A DNA stretch of 64,000 nucleotides from Nocardioides kribbensis (GCF_015070375.1 NZ_JADCLL010000007.1:1-64000); one strand, 5' to 3'; counted from the first letter of the stretch, positions 1-8,664 are shown. A program made the numbers and translations. Notes: generated by a model from the sequence alone, not told the origin.

Positions 1-50
1 GGGGGGGGCGGGCCCCCCCGGGCCCCGCACCCCCGAGGGTCACGTCGGTG

Positions 51-1184
51 TCAGCCGGCCGTGATCGTGTCGACGATCGCGAGGGCCTGCTCCTCGAGCT
101 CCGGGGCGAGCGGGGCCACGCCGGCCTCGTCGGCACCGAACTGCTGGCCCTCCTCGCTGAGGACGTAGGAGAGGTAGGCCTTCACGAAGTCGGCGTCGGC
201 CTGCTCGGGGTAGGTCGGGCACGCGATCATGTAGGAGGTCAGCACGATCGGGTAGGTGTCGGCCTCGTCGGTGGTGTAGTCGAGGTCGAAGATCAGCTGG
301 TTCTCACCGGCGTCCTCGGCGGCCGGCGAGACCGCGAGGATGTTGGCGGCCGCCTCGGCGGAGGGCTCGACGAAGTCGGAGCCGACCCCGATGTTGGCGG
401 CGGGCAGGTCGCCGGCCTGGCTGGCGTCGGCGTAGCCGATCGCGTTCTGGCCGTCGGTCACGGCGCTGACGACGCCGGAGGTGCCCTGGGCGCCCTCGCC
501 GCCGAAGGCCTGCGGCCAGGTCTCGACCGCACCCTCGGTCCAGGTGTCGCCGGCGGCGACGCTGAGGTAGTTGGTGAAGTTCTCCGTGGTGCCCGACTCG
601 TCGGAGCGGTGCACGGGGTTGATCGTCGCCGAGGGCAGGTCGGCGTCGGGGTTGTCGGCCTCGATGGCCGGGTCGTTCCACTCGGTGATCTCGCCGGCGA
701 AGATGCCGGCGAGGGTCTCCGGGGAGAGGTTGAGCTCGTCGACGCCGTCGACGTTGAAGATGATCGCGATCGGGCTGACGTAGTTCGGCACCTCGATGGG
801 GGCCTCGCCCTCGCAGCGCTCCGTGGCGGCGGTCAGCTCGTTGTCGGGAGCCTCGTCGACGAGGTAGGCGTCGGAGCCCGCGGTGAGGTAGGCGCCGGAG
901 ATGAAGTTCTCCCGGCCGCCGCCCGAGCCGACCGGCTCGTAGGTCACCGTCGCGCCGGGCTGCACGTCGCTGAAGCCCGTGGTCCACGCGAGCTGGGCGG
1001 CCTCCTGGGAGGACGCACCGCCGATCGTGTACTGGCCCTCGACGGTCACGTCGCTCGAGGCGCTGTCGCCGTCGGAGCCGGTGGAGCCGGAGTCGGTCTC
1101 GTTGCCGGCGGCGCAGCCGGCCAGAGCGAGGGTCATCGCTGCGATGCCGGGCACGATCACGCGGCGGATGGAAGTGCGCTTCAC
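51..1184 (-). CDS. pstS: Phosphate ABC transporter substrate-binding lipoprotein PstS
   Basis: Periplasmic/extracytoplasmic phosphate-binding protein that feeds the PstCAB transporter. The 377-residue product begins with a lipoprotein signal ending in LALAGC (Cys24 is the lipid anchor), then an acidic Ser/Gly linker and the PstS fold: GGASSQEAAQ near residue 55, SGGGREN near 87 and HRSDESGTTENF near 193, the typical phosphate-binding loops. The GTG start at 1184 is supported by an AGGAG ribosome site 8 bases upstream. The rest of a pst operon would lie to the left, outside the window. The 200 bases upstream carry PHO-box-like repeats, which fits phosphate-starvation control. Family assignment is firm. 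Confidence 0.93.
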   Translation of the reverse strand: MKRTSIRRVIVPGIAAMTLALAGCAAGNETDSGSTGSDGDSASSDVTVEGQYTIGGASSQEAAQLAWTTGFSDVQPGATVTYEPVGSGGGRENFISGAYLTAGSDAYLVDEAPDNELTAATERCEGEAPIEVPNYVSPIAIIFNVDGVDELNLSPETLAGIFAGEITEWNDPAIEADNPDADLPSATINPVHRSDESGTTENFTNYLSVAAGDTWTEGAVETWPQAFGGEGAQGTSGVVSAVTDGQNAIGYADASQAGDLPAANIGVGSDFVEPSAEAAANILAVSPAAEDAGENQLIFDLDYTTDEADTYPIVLTSYMIACPTYPEQADADFVKAYLSYVLSEEGQQFGADEAGVAPLAPELEEQALAIVDTITAG

Positions 1185-1259
1185 TTCGTTGCTCCTGAAG
1201 TCTCAGATGTGGGGACGCCAGGAAGGTAGGCAGCGCAGGTGGACGGATCCGTGGCCGTC

Positions 1260-1370
1260 GGTGAACGCGGCATGAACGCGTCCCGCCCGTTCCGTGACAC
1301 CTGGCGGGCACTGCGGCGTACATCACGTGAACCCGGCCGTCCGCCCTTGATCCTGACCCTCGTGGTGAAC
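1260..1370 (-). promoter_or_regulatory. PHO-box-like direct repeats upstream of pstS
   Basis: Read on the minus strand, GTTCATGCCGC is followed exactly 11 bases later by GTTCACCGACG (plus-strand cores 1271-1277 and 1260-1266). Further GTTCAC units lie at 1327-1332 and 1364-1370 (GTTCACCACGA). Eleven-base GTTCA-led direct repeat units are the actinobacterial PhoP binding pattern. Position 75-190 bases upstream of the pstS start fits an activator site. Inferred from sequence only. Confidence 0.7.
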
Positions 1371-1395
1371 TAAGGGGGTCTGTCAACTCACCGGT

Positions 1396-2352
1396 CTAGA
1401 GCACCCGGTGGCGCTCGCAGGCCACCACCCGGCCCTTGCGCAGGTGCACCACGATGAGCTCGCCGGGGTCCAGCGCCGGGTCGGGCAGGCCCAGGGCCGC
1501 GAAGACCTTCGGCAGCACCGGCCGGTGGGTGCACAGCAGGGCCCCGCGCCGGGTCCGGCCCCCGTCGTCGACGAGCCGCTCCACGAGCGCGCGCACCCCG
1601 GCGCCGCGCGCGTCCTCCTCGGAGAGCCGGTCGTCGCGCTCGGGCCCGACCCCGACGGTCTCGGCGAAGGGCGCCACCGTCTCCAGGCAGCGCAGCGCCG
1701 GCGAGCTCACCACCCGGTCCACGTCGTACGCCGCCAGCGCCGGCACCAGCCGCAGGGCGTGGGCGCGACCGGCCTGGAGGAGTGGACGGTCGCGGTCGTC
1801 GCCGCGCCAGGCCTTGCGCGAGCGGGCCGACGCGTGGCGCAGCACGACCAGCGCCTGCGTGCGGCGACGCACGCCGAGGGCCTCCCGCAGCGTCGCGCGG
1901 TCGCGGTCGTAGGTCAGCCGGGTGACGGCCTCGTCGCGGTCGACCCACTCGACGGCGTCGATCTCGTCGTTGACGGCGTAGCCGCTGACGTCGTCGTCGC
2001 CCACGACGCGCCCCGCCCAGTAGTGCACGGTCTTGGTGCCGCGCGCGACGGTGTAGCGCTGGTCGCGCAGGGGCGGGCCCAGCCGCACGTGCAGCCCGGT
2101 CTCCTCGGCCACCTCGCGCACCGCGGCAGTCGTCTCGTGCTCGCCGCGGTCGAGCTTGCCCTTGGGGAAGGACCAGTCGTCGTAGCGCCCGCGGTGCACC
2201 AGCAGGACCTGCCGCCCCGGGCGGAAGACCACCGCCCCGGCGGCCCTGACGTCGCCGGCCGGCACCTCCGCGCGCCGCGCGAGCGAGCGAGCCAGGGAGC
2301 TCGCGGAGGAACCGGACGGAGCCCGGACGCCCTGGGGCGGGGAGGAGGCCAT
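1396..2352 (-). CDS. mutT1: Nudix hydrolase / histidine phosphatase fusion (MutT1-like)
   Basis: Two-domain hydrolase of 318 residues. The N-terminal Nudix domain has the box G-x5-E-x7-REVAEETGL preceded by FPKGKLDRGE (about residues 64-90). The C-terminal domain has the phosphoglycerate-mutase/SixA signature LRHASARSRKAW near residue 175 and a late H. This is the architecture of mycobacterial MutT1, which cleaves 8-oxo-dGTP or diadenosine polyphosphates and then dephosphorylates the product. I chose the ATG at 2352 (MASSPPQG); the frame stays open to 2409 but that would run into the divergent gene. Proximity to pstS suggests a phosphate-metabolism neighbourhood. Confidence 0.85.
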   Translation of the reverse strand: MASSPPQGVRAPSGSSASSLARSLARRAEVPAGDVRAAGAVVFRPGRQVLLVHRGRYDDWSFPKGKLDRGEHETTAAVREVAEETGLHVRLGPPLRDQRYTVARGTKTVHYWAGRVVGDDDVSGYAVNDEIDAVEWVDRDEAVTRLTYDRDRATLREALGVRRRTQALVVLRHASARSRKAWRGDDRDRPLLQAGRAHALRLVPALAAYDVDRVVSSPALRCLETVAPFAETVGVGPERDDRLSEEDARGAGVRALVERLVDDGGRTRRGALLCTHRPVLPKVFAALGLPDPALDPGELIVVHLRKGRVVACERHRVL

Positions 2353-2395
2353 GCCCGTAGTCTCACACCACCGCCCGCCCCCGAGGAGGACCGCC

Positions 2396-3496
2396 GTGCC
2401 CCGTGCCACCCGCCGTGTGCCGGTGCGGCTCCTCGTGGCGGTGGCGGTCGTGCTGGTGCTGGTCGCCGGCGGCGTCGCGGTGGCGCTGCGCGTGTGGGGC
2501 GGCGGCGACAGCGACCTGCGGCGTGCCGTCGCGCTGGCGCCCGACGACGTGCAGCGCTACTCCTGGACCGACTGGGCCGGGGTGCGCGCCGAGGTCGGCG
2601 CCGACGTCGACGCCTCCTCCAGCCCCGAGCAGGTCGAGGACTTCCTCTCCGAGGCCTACGACCTCGACCTGGCCTCGACGACGGCACAGGCCGAGTCGGC
2701 CTCGCTGCTGCAGCAGGAGCTCGGCTGGTCGCCGGCCAGCGTGGAGTGGGAGCTCTTCACCCAGTCCACCACCGGGGGCGCCGACCTCGTCGGGCTGGCC
2801 GAGGGCACCGACGTCGAGGCGCTCGGCGAGCGGCTCGAGGGCCTCGGCTACACCCGCCCGGAGTCCGACGACGGGGTGTGGGAGGGCGCCGACGCCCTCG
2901 CCCGGGCCTCGCTCGAGACCGGTTACAACGCCTCGCCCACCCTGCAGTACGTCGCCCTCGTCGCCGAGCGCGACCTCGTCGTGACCGGCGACGACGCCGC
3001 CTACCTCGCCTCGGTCGTCGACGGCCTCGGCGACGACGGCACCGACGACGACGTGTCCCGAGCCGTCGACGCGCTCGTCGACGGCGCCTCCGGGGGCGAC
3101 CCCCTGGCCGCCGCCGTCTACCCCGGGGAGTTCGCGTGCGCGTCGCTGGCGATGGGTCAGGCCGACCCCGCCGAGCAGGCCGAGGGTGAGCGTCTGGTCG
3201 GCGCAGCCGGCGAGGTCGACCCGCTGGAGGTCTTCGCGCTCGCCCTCGAGCCCGGCCTCGGCGCCCGCCTCGTGCTGGGCTTCTCCGACGACGACCGCGC
3301 CCGCCGCAACGCCGACGCGCGCGCCACCCTCCTGGAGGGGCCGGCGCCGGGCCAGGGCGGCGACTTCACCGACCGCTTCGCCGTCGACTCCGTCACCGCC
3401 GACGGCCCGCTGGTCGTCGCCGACCTCACGCCCGCCGAGGGCTCCTTCGTGCTGTCGGACCTCTCGACCGGGCCGGTGCTCTTCGCCACCTGCTGA
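2396..3496 (+). CDS. Membrane-anchored protein of unknown function
   Basis: A 366-residue product not recognised by family. The N-terminus is a short basic stretch (RATRR) followed by one hydrophobic helix (about residues 10-30), so it is probably anchored in the membrane with an outside domain rich in Asp, Glu and Ala. The GTG start at 2396 has GAGGAGGA six bases upstream; the ATG at 2351 overlaps the divergent mutT1 start and has no ribosome site. The final two residues are TC, the only C-terminal cysteine. The gene is transcribed divergently from mutT1 and convergently with copA, from which it is 37 bases away. Confidence 0.75.
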   Translation: MPRATRRVPVRLLVAVAVVLVLVAGGVAVALRVWGGGDSDLRRAVALAPDDVQRYSWTDWAGVRAEVGADVDASSSPEQVEDFLSEAYDLDLASTTAQAESASLLQQELGWSPASVEWELFTQSTTGGADLVGLAEGTDVEALGERLEGLGYTRPESDDGVWEGADALARASLETGYNASPTLQYVALVAERDLVVTGDDAAYLASVVDGLGDDGTDDDVSRAVDALVDGASGGDPLAAAVYPGEFACASLAMGQADPAEQAEGERLVGAAGEVDPLEVFALALEPGLGARLVLGFSDDDRARRNADARATLLEGPAPGQGGDFTDRFAVDSVTADGPLVVADLTPAEGSFVLSDLSTGPVLFATC

Positions 3497-3533
3497 CCCG
3501 CCCGCCGGGCCCGGGCCGGTCGGGTCCGGTCGC

Positions 3534-5831
3534 TCAGCGGAAGGCGCGCAGCCGCAGGCTGTTGGAGACCACCACGACCGACGACAACGCCATCGCGGCC
3601 CCCGCGATCATCGGGGTCAGCAGGCCCAGGGCGGCCAGCGGGAGCGCCGCGACGTTGTAGGCGAAGGCCCAGAAGAGGTTGACCCGGATGGTGCCCAGGG
3701 TCCGCCGCGCCAGCCGTACGGCGGTCGCCGCGGTCCGCAGGTCGCCGCTGACCAGCGTCAGGTCGGCGGCCTGCATGGCCACGTCGGTGCCGGTGCCGAG
3801 CGCGATGCCGAGGTCGGCCCGGGCCAGTGCGGCGGCGTCGTTGACGCCGTCGCCGACCATGGCGACGACCACCCCCTGCTCCTGCAGCCGCCGCACCTCC
3901 TCCACCTTGCCCGCGGGCAGCACCCCGGCGACAACGCGCTCGATGCCGACCTCGGCGGCCACGGCGCGCGCCGCCCGCTCGTGGTCGCCGGTGAGCAGCA
4001 CGGGGTCCAGGCCCAGCGCCCGCAGCTCGGCCACGGCCTGGGCCGCCCCCGGCTTGACGGTGTCGGAGACGACCAGGACTCCGCGCGCCTCGCCGGCCCA
4101 CCCGACGACCACCGGGGTGCGCCCGGAGGCCTCCGCCGTCTCGACCGCGGCGCGCACGGGCCCGGGCACGACCAGGCCCTCCTGCTCCAGCAGCGCGAGA
4201 CGCCCGATGACCGCGGCCTCGCCCGCCACGGTGCCGACGACGCCGAGCCCCTCCCGGTTGGCGAAGCCCTCGACCCGCGGGAGCGGCCCCTCCGAGGCGT
4301 GGCCCTGCTGCGCACCGGCCACGACCGCGCGGGCGATCGGGTGCTCGGAGCCGGCCTCGAGGGCCGCGGCGGTGCGTCGTACGAGCTGCTCGGGGGTGCC
4401 GGGGGCGGCGACGACGTCGACGAGCGCCATGCGGCCGGTCGTCACCGTGCCGGTCTTGTCGAGCAGCACCGTCTGGACCCGACGCGTCGACTCGAGCATC
4501 TCGGGGCCGCGGATGACGATGCCCAGCTGGGCGCCGCGGCCGGTGCCGACCAGCAGCGCGGTCGGCGTGGCCAGGCCCAGCGCGCACGGGCAGGCGATGA
4601 TCAGCACCGCGACCGCGGCCGTGAAGGCCGACGCGGCCGGGAAGCCGAGCAGCAGCCAGGCGGCGAGCGTGGCGAGGCTGAGCGCGATCACCAGCGGCAC
4701 GAAGACCGCCGAGACCCGGTCGGCCAGCCGCTGCACCTCGGCCTTGCCGCTCTGCGCCTCCTCCACCAGCCGCGCCATCTGGGCCAGCTGGGTGTCGGCG
4801 CCGACCCGCGTGGCCCGCACGACGAGGCGGCCGCCGGCGTTGACCGTGGCCCCGGTGACCTCGTCGCCCGGACCGACCTCCACCGGCACCGGCTCGCCGG
4901 TGAGCAGCGACGCGTCGACGGCGGAGGTGCCGCGCTCGACGACGCCGTCGGTGGCGACCTTCTCACCCGGGCGGACGACGAACACGTCCCCGACCGCGAG
5001 GCTCGCCGCCGGCACGGTGGTCTCGACATCGCCGCGCAGCACGGTGACGTCCTTGGCGCCGAGCTCGAGCAGGGCCCGCAGGGCGTCGCCGGCGCGCCGC
5101 TTGGAGCGCTTCTCGAACCAGCGCCCGGCCAGCAGGAAGGTCGTGACCCCGGTGGCGGCCTCGAGGTAGATGTTGCCCAGACCGTCGCTGCGCCCGACCC
5201 CGAGCTCGAAGCCGTGGGTCATGCCCCTCTCCCCGGCACTGCCGAAGACCAGGGCCACCACCGACCAGGCGTAGGCCGCGGTGACCCCGACCGAGACCAG
5301 GGTGTCCATGGTCGTGGCGCCGTGGCGCAGGTTGACGACCGCGGCCCGGTGGAAGGGCCAGGCACCCCACAGCACGACCGGCGTGGCCAGGACCAGCGAG
5401 ACCCACTGCCAGCCGTCGACCTGCAGCGGCGGCACCATCGCCATCGCCACCACCGGCAGGCTCAGCGCCAGGGAGACCAGGAGCCGCAGGCGCAGCGCCC
5501 CGAGCTCGGCGTCGGCACGCTCCTCGTGGCTCCCGGGGCCGTCGGCGCCCTCGCCCCCGTCGGTCCTGCGGTCAGCAGGTGACGGTGGAGGGGTGGCGGA
5601 GTAGCCCGCGGCGGCGACGGTGGCGAGCAGGTCCTCGACGCTGACCTCGGGGGGCGCCACGACGTGGGCCTTCTCGGTGGCGTAGTTGACGCTCGCGCTC
5701 ACGCCCTCGAGCTTGTTGAGCTTGCGCTCGATCCGGTTCGCGCACGACGCGCAGGTCATCCCGGAGATCTCCAGGTCGACCTCGTGGTCGGCCGGGCGGC
5801 TGGCCGGGTGCTCCAGGTCGGGCGTGCTCAT
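3534..5831 (-). CDS. copA: Copper-exporting P1B-type ATPase
   Basis: Pumps Cu(I) out of the cytoplasm using ATP. The 765-residue protein has one N-terminal heavy-metal-associated domain with GMTCASC at 24-30, the membrane metal site CPC near residue 414, the phosphorylation motif DKTGT near 458, the SEHPIA nucleotide-binding motif, and GDGVND near 658. CPC plus the MTCxxC domain identify a Cu(I) exporter. ATG at 5831 has GGGAGGAG upstream. It follows csoR and copZ on the same strand, 84 bases after copZ, and is likely co-transcribed with them under CsoR control. Confidence 0.95.
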   Translation of the reverse strand: MSTPDLEHPASRPADHEVDLEISGMTCASCANRIERKLNKLEGVSASVNYATEKAHVVAPPEVSVEDLLATVAAAGYSATPPPSPADRRTDGGEGADGPGSHEERADAELGALRLRLLVSLALSLPVVAMAMVPPLQVDGWQWVSLVLATPVVLWGAWPFHRAAVVNLRHGATTMDTLVSVGVTAAYAWSVVALVFGSAGERGMTHGFELGVGRSDGLGNIYLEAATGVTTFLLAGRWFEKRSKRRAGDALRALLELGAKDVTVLRGDVETTVPAASLAVGDVFVVRPGEKVATDGVVERGTSAVDASLLTGEPVPVEVGPGDEVTGATVNAGGRLVVRATRVGADTQLAQMARLVEEAQSGKAEVQRLADRVSAVFVPLVIALSLATLAAWLLLGFPAASAFTAAVAVLIIACPCALGLATPTALLVGTGRGAQLGIVIRGPEMLESTRRVQTVLLDKTGTVTTGRMALVDVVAAPGTPEQLVRRTAAALEAGSEHPIARAVVAGAQQGHASEGPLPRVEGFANREGLGVVGTVAGEAAVIGRLALLEQEGLVVPGPVRAAVETAEASGRTPVVVGWAGEARGVLVVSDTVKPGAAQAVAELRALGLDPVLLTGDHERAARAVAAEVGIERVVAGVLPAGKVEEVRRLQEQGVVVAMVGDGVNDAAALARADLGIALGTGTDVAMQAADLTLVSGDLRTAATAVRLARRTLGTIRVNLFWAFAYNVAALPLAALGLLTPMIAGAAMALSSVVVVSNSLRLRAFR

Positions 5832-5915
5832 CGCGGGCTCCTCCCCTGCGTGGGGCGACGTGGTGGGTGGGGTGAGGGGGATTCGGGGTGGGGTGCTGCC
5901 CAGGCGAGGGGCGGC

Positions 5916-6122
5916 TCAGGCCAGGGCGTAGCCCGCCTCGGCGACGGCAACCTCGACCTCGTCACGGGTCAGCTCGCGCCCACTGGTGACCTCCACGTGG
6001 CCGCCCTCGAGGGTCACCTCGACCTGCTCGACCCCGTCGATCTCCTCGAGCTCCTCGGTGACCGAGGCGACGCAGTGGCCGCAGGTCATGCCCGTCACGG
6101 TCCAGGTGCTGGTGGTGCTCAT
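5916..6122 (-). CDS. copZ: Copper chaperone, heavy-metal-associated domain
   Basis: A 68-residue single HMA domain with GMTCGHC near residue 11, which binds Cu(I) and delivers it to CopA or CsoR. I chose the ATG at 6122 because AGGAG lies eight bases upstream. A longer form from GTG 6170, overlapping the csoR stop, would add a His-rich 16-residue tail (MTAHHQQQHHDSEEHE) but has no ribosome site; if coupled translation uses it, the tail could be an extra metal-binding segment. It lies between csoR and copA on the same strand. Confidence 0.9.
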   Translation of the reverse strand: MSTTSTWTVTGMTCGHCVASVTEELEEIDGVEQVEVTLEGGHVEVTSGRELTRDEVEVAVAEAGYALA

Positions 6123-6166
6123 CTCGTGCTCCTCGCTGTCGTGGTGCTGCTGCTGGTGGTGGGCGG

Positions 6167-6469
6167 TCACGACCGGACCAGCCGGGCGATCGCCTCGACG
6201 GCCTCGGTGACCTTCTCGCGGGCCTCGTCGTCGCCGGCGCGCGCGGCGTCGACGACGCAGTGGTTCATGTGCTCCTCCAGCAGCCCGATCGAGACGGCGT
6301 GCAGCGCCTTCGTCATCGCGGAGACCTGGGTGAGGATGTCGATGCAGTACTTCTCCTCCTCGACCATCCGCTGCAGGCCGCGGGCCTGGCCCTCGATGCG
6401 GCGCAGCCGCTTGAGGTAGTCGTCCTTGCGCTGGATGTAGCCGTGCTGGTGGCCGGTCGCCTCGTCCAT
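6167..6469 (-). CDS. csoR: Copper-sensing transcriptional repressor CsoR
   Basis: 100-residue all-helical repressor of the CsoR/DUF156 family. The Cu(I) ligands are visible with exact family spacing: Cys42, His67 and Cys71 (KYCIDI; EEHMNHC). Copper binding releases it from its operator and induces copper export. It is the first gene of the csoR-copZ-copA set and its own promoter contains the operator, so it is autoregulated. The start ATG at 6469 lies nine bases from the operator, so the 5' leader is very short or absent. Confidence 0.94.
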   Translation of the reverse strand: MDEATGHQHGYIQRKDDYLKRLRRIEGQARGLQRMVEEEKYCIDILTQVSAMTKALHAVSIGLLEEHMNHCVVDAARAGDDEAREKVTEAVEAIARLVRS

Positions 6470-6475
6470 ACCTGC

Positions 6476-6504
6476 ACGATACCCCCCTAGGGTATCTACC
6501 TCAA
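6476..6504 (-). promoter_or_regulatory. CsoR operator within csoR promoter
   Basis: On the minus strand there is a -35 TTGAGG (6499-6504), exactly 17 bases, then a -10 TATCGT (6476-6481). The spacer holds the perfect inverted repeat GATACCC-n5-GGGTATC (6478-6496), the known CsoR operator type. Bound repressor would cover both the spacer and the -10 element. The -10 lies about seven bases from the csoR ATG, so the message may be leaderless. Confidence 0.85.
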
Positions 6505-6583
6505 GGCCCCGGCATCTCGGGGCGCGCGGGCACAGCGGAGCACCCGCACGCGAGCGCGGGTGCGGGAGGCGCAGGGGGACGGG

Positions 6584-6790
6584 TCAGCCGGCCTGGGTGC
6601 CGGGCTGGGCGTCGGCGGGGCCGATCCCGAGGATCTCGTCGATCATCGTCTGCGGCAGGTGCTCGTCGGACTCGCTCGCAGCGATGATGAGGTTGGTGGT
6701 CAGCTCGACCTCGCCGAGCAGGTCGGCGTCCTCGAGCGACACATCGAACTGATCGTGCACCGCTCCCCCGCTCACCTCGTACCTGTTCAT
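6584..6790 (-). CDS. Small conserved-looking protein, unknown function
   Basis: 68-residue acidic protein starting MNRYEVSGG, with SLEDADLLGEVELTTNLIIAASES and a Gln/Pro/Gly tail. Not recognised. The frame is open further upstream to 6928, but the added part is Arg/Gly/Pro-rich and looks like GC-frame noise. No strong ribosome site is seen. It lies downstream of the cold-shock gene's terminator on the same strand. Confidence 0.6.
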   Translation of the reverse strand: MNRYEVSGGAVHDQFDVSLEDADLLGEVELTTNLIIAASESDEHLPQTMIDEILGIGPADAQPGTQAG

Positions 6791-6896
6791 CAGGACCAAG
6801 CGTGCCCGACGACCCTCAGGATCAAACCCGGCGGGGGACGATCTGGTCATATCGGGTGGTGCGACATGGCCCACACGTGCGCCGCAGGGGCCCGGT

Positions 6897-6924
6897 GCAC
6901 GGGACCCGGCGCACGGGACCCGGC
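6897..6924. repeat. 14-bp tandem duplication
   Basis: GCACGGGACCCGGC occurs twice head to tail (6897-6910, 6911-6924), followed by a third partial GCAC, directly beside the csp terminator. Function unknown. Confidence 0.8.
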
Positions 6925-6932
6925 GCACGCAC

Positions 6933-6966
6933 GAGGCCCCACCCCCGGGATCGGGGGTGGGGCCTC
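6933..6966 (-). terminator. Intrinsic terminator after the cold-shock gene
   Basis: A perfect 14-bp inverted repeat, GAGGCCCCACCCCC (6933-6946) and GGGGGTGGGGCCTC (6953-6966), with a six-base loop. It sits 46 bases downstream of the cold-shock stop codon. No strong T-run, as is usual in high-GC actinobacteria. Confidence 0.8.
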
Positions 6967-7011
6967 GGGTGGTGCTTCACCGGTCAGCGGGCCGACCGGT
7001 GCACGTCTGGA

Positions 7012-7215
7012 TCAGACGGGGCGAACGTTCTCCGCCTGGGGGCCCTTGGGGCCCTGGGTGACGTCGAACTCGACCTTCTGGTTCTCGTCGAGGGACTTGT
7101 AGCCCTGGGTCTGGATCGCCGAGTAGTGCACGAAGACGTCGTCGCCGCCGTCCTCCTGCGCAATGAAGCCGAAGCCCTTCTCAGCGTTGAACCACTTCAC
7201 GGTGCCTTGAGCCAT
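7012..7215 (-). CDS. csp: Cold-shock protein (CspA family)
   Basis: 67-residue single cold-shock domain that binds single-stranded RNA/DNA. RNP1 (KGFGFI) and RNP2 (VFVHYSAI) are intact, and the N-terminus is [19 protein letters not shown] chose the ATG at 7215 with AGGAG nine bases upstream; the longer frame from 7254 is not needed. A long 5' leader precedes it, as is usual for cold-shock genes, and a strong terminator follows. Confidence 0.95.
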   Translation of the reverse strand: MAQGTVKWFNAEKGFGFIAQEDGGDDVFVHYSAIQTQGYKSLDENQKVEFDVTQGPKGPQAENVRPV

Positions 7216-7550
7216 GTGCTCGTTACTCCTGTTATCGGAACGAGAGGCCGTCACTTCGACGACCCCACAACTGATGCGGTGACACGTCGCTCCGACCTAG
7301 TGGAACACCACAAAGCAGAAACGCCGTTGGATCACAAACTCCGCAGGCGTCAGACCAGCTGGAACTTGCATCTGTTGCTAGCACCGACCCTACCCCGCCG
7401 GAGCCGGAACCGAACGATCCGGACGAGACTTTGTGGATCGACCCCGTGAAGGTTCGGCGTCAGGAGCGTGACGGACGGGTGCACCGCACCGCACCAGCAG
7501 GGTCCGGGAGCGCATGGGTGATACTGGCCGCCCCGTCGCTCGGCGACGGC
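7216..7550. other. Gene-free region: csp leader and original tRNA-Lys promoter
   Basis: Holds the csp 5' leader and promoter (leftward) and the host DNA that used to lie upstream of the tRNA-Lys gene. A GATACT -10-like hexamer at 7520-7525 lies 25 bases before the tRNA start, with a GC-rich inverted stretch (CGTCGCTCGGCGACG) between. I see no convincing coding frame; an open frame at 6802-7449 is the antisense shadow of csp. Confidence 0.6.
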
Positions 7551-7596
7551 GGGCCCCTAGCTCAATGGGCAGAGCAGGAGACTTTTAATCTCTTGG
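7550..7596 (+). repeat. attL: truncated tRNA-Lys 5' half (46 nt)
   Basis: Identical over 47 bases to 48922-48968. It contains the tRNA acceptor 5' strand, D arm and whole anticodon arm (loop CTTTTAA), then diverges into phage sequence (CCGCACGG), so no mature tRNA can form. It keeps the host promoter side of the gene. The GGAGA-n7-TCTCT anticodon stem is the probable integrase core site. Confidence 0.95.
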
Positions 7597-7606
7597 CCGC
7601 ACGGCG

Positions 7607-7651
7607 CTGACCTGCGGGAATGCCCCCAGCGCAGCCAACCGTTTAGCCAAA
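7607..7651 (+). promoter_or_regulatory. Candidate arm-type sites on the attL side
   Basis: CTGACCTGCGG at 7607-7617 is repeated at 48901-48911 on the other side of the att core. AGCCAA occurs at 7633-7638 and TAGCCAAA at 7644-7651, matching TAGCCAAT at 48839-48846. In the circular phage these would flank attP, as integrase or Xis arm sites do. Confidence 0.5.
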
Positions 7652-7656
7652 CTCGC

Positions 7657-8091
7657 TCAGGCGCGCTTCGGATAGGCCACTTCGGCAGCCATCACGCGGT
7701 CGCTCAGCACTTGCGATTCTTCGGCCGTCAGGGTGCTCAGCCGCGCCCTGACCGTGGCCAGGTCGACGTTGAGCTCGTGGGCCAGTTCGCGGTCGTCGTT
7801 GGCCCACACCAGCGCATCGGCCAGGAGGTCCAGAGGTATCAGCCAGCGGGCCGCGCGCTCGGTCACGACGCGCTCATCCCAGTCCTCATGGCCGCGGACA
7901 GATGGGCCCTCCAGGAGGTGCTCGATCTCGTGGAGAACGACGGACCGGCGCTGAGCCTGAGTCAGGCCGGTCCGTATGAAGATCTCCTGGGTCGAGTGCC
8001 GACACTCCCCTACGTGCTCGAGGTCGGCGACCCACCTGAGCGTGATGTGCGGCAGCTCTCGCAGCCGGCGCCACGGGTGGGGGATGTGCAT
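7657..8091 (-). CDS. ImmA/IrrE-like zinc metalloprotease
   Basis: 144-residue protein with the zinc-protease motif HEIEH near residue 53 (VVLHEIEHLLEGP), followed by an E/R-rich helical region. Such proteases sit beside XRE repressors in phages and conjugative elements and relieve repression by cleaving or removing the repressor. Here it is the last gene of the leftward immunity transcript, 30 bases after the repressor, next to attL. Assignment rests on the motif plus neighbourhood. Confidence 0.75.
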   Translation of the reverse strand: MHIPHPWRRLRELPHITLRWVADLEHVGECRHSTQEIFIRTGLTQAQRRSVVLHEIEHLLEGPSVRGHEDWDERVVTERAARWLIPLDLLADALVWANDDRELAHELNVDLATVRARLSTLTAEESQVLSDRVMAAEVAYPKRA

Positions 8092-8121
8092 GACGGTGAG
8101 TAAAGACTCAGCCGCCGACAG

Positions 8122-8664
8122 TCACTCCGTCTCCTCGGGATCCTGCTTCGCGGAGTCGGCGGCCCTGTCGTTGTAGATCTCGGAGTTGAACCTGTGGGCG
8201 CCGCCTATGGGGGCGGAACCTCCGGGCTTGTCGCTGTCAGCATTTCCATCACCTCCCTCGTGAGCCAGGAGCCACTGACCTGCCTCTGCGAAGAGGCGAG
8301 CCGCGTCAAGCATCAGGCGGCTGGCATCTCTGCTCAGTGGCGGCGCGAAGTCCTTGAGCGCTTTGCTGTAGCGGACGACGTCCTGGTAGCCGAGTTCGAT
8401 CTCCGGAGGCAGGACAAAGGTCGACTCGCTCCAGACCTCATTGGGCCGCACCTCCGGAGAGTTCGACGTCGCTGCCAAGTCGATGCCAACCACTTCAAGG
8501 ATCGCGGCCAGCTTGTGATCGTGAACCCGAAGGCCGTTCTCCACTCGCCTCCAGGTCGTAGCCGTCACCTCGGCCTCCTTGGCAGCCGCCTCCTTGCTCA
8601 GGCCGGCGTCCGTCCTGGCCTTCTCTACGCGGCCAGCCAGCTCCATGCGCTCTTTGTCGTTCAC
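8122..8664 (-). CDS. XRE-family repressor (candidate immunity repressor)
   Basis: About 180 residues: an N-terminal helix-turn-helix (ELAGRVEKARTDAGLSKEAAAK, TWRRVENG) followed by a helical domain and a polar C-terminal tail. Transcribed leftward, opposite the Cro-like gene, with an operator-like repeat set between. The start is uncertain: GTG 8664 is given; ATG 8646 or longer forms to 8742 are possible, and none has a clear ribosome site, which would suit a leaderless message. Likely maintains lysogeny. Confidence 0.75.
   Translation of the reverse strand: MNDKERMELAGRVEKARTDAGLSKEAAAKEAEVTATTWRRVENGLRVHDHKLAAILEVVGIDLAATSNSPEVRPNEVWSESTFVLPPEIELGYQDVVRYSKALKDFAPPLSRDASRLMLDAARLFAEAGQWLLAHEGGDGNADSDKPGGSAPIGGAHRFNSEIYNDRAADSAKQDPEETE

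Noticed and set aside
48..1229. 393-residue plus-strand frame over pstS
   Set aside because: Antisense of pstS with low-complexity Val/Gly/Arg composition.
3186..5582. 798-residue plus-strand frame over copA
   Set aside because: Mirror of the copA codons; copA has all P-type ATPase motifs on the other strand.
6802..7449. Plus-strand frame across the cold-shock gene
   Set aside because: Covers csp in antisense and the att-side leader; no ribosome site or recognisable protein.
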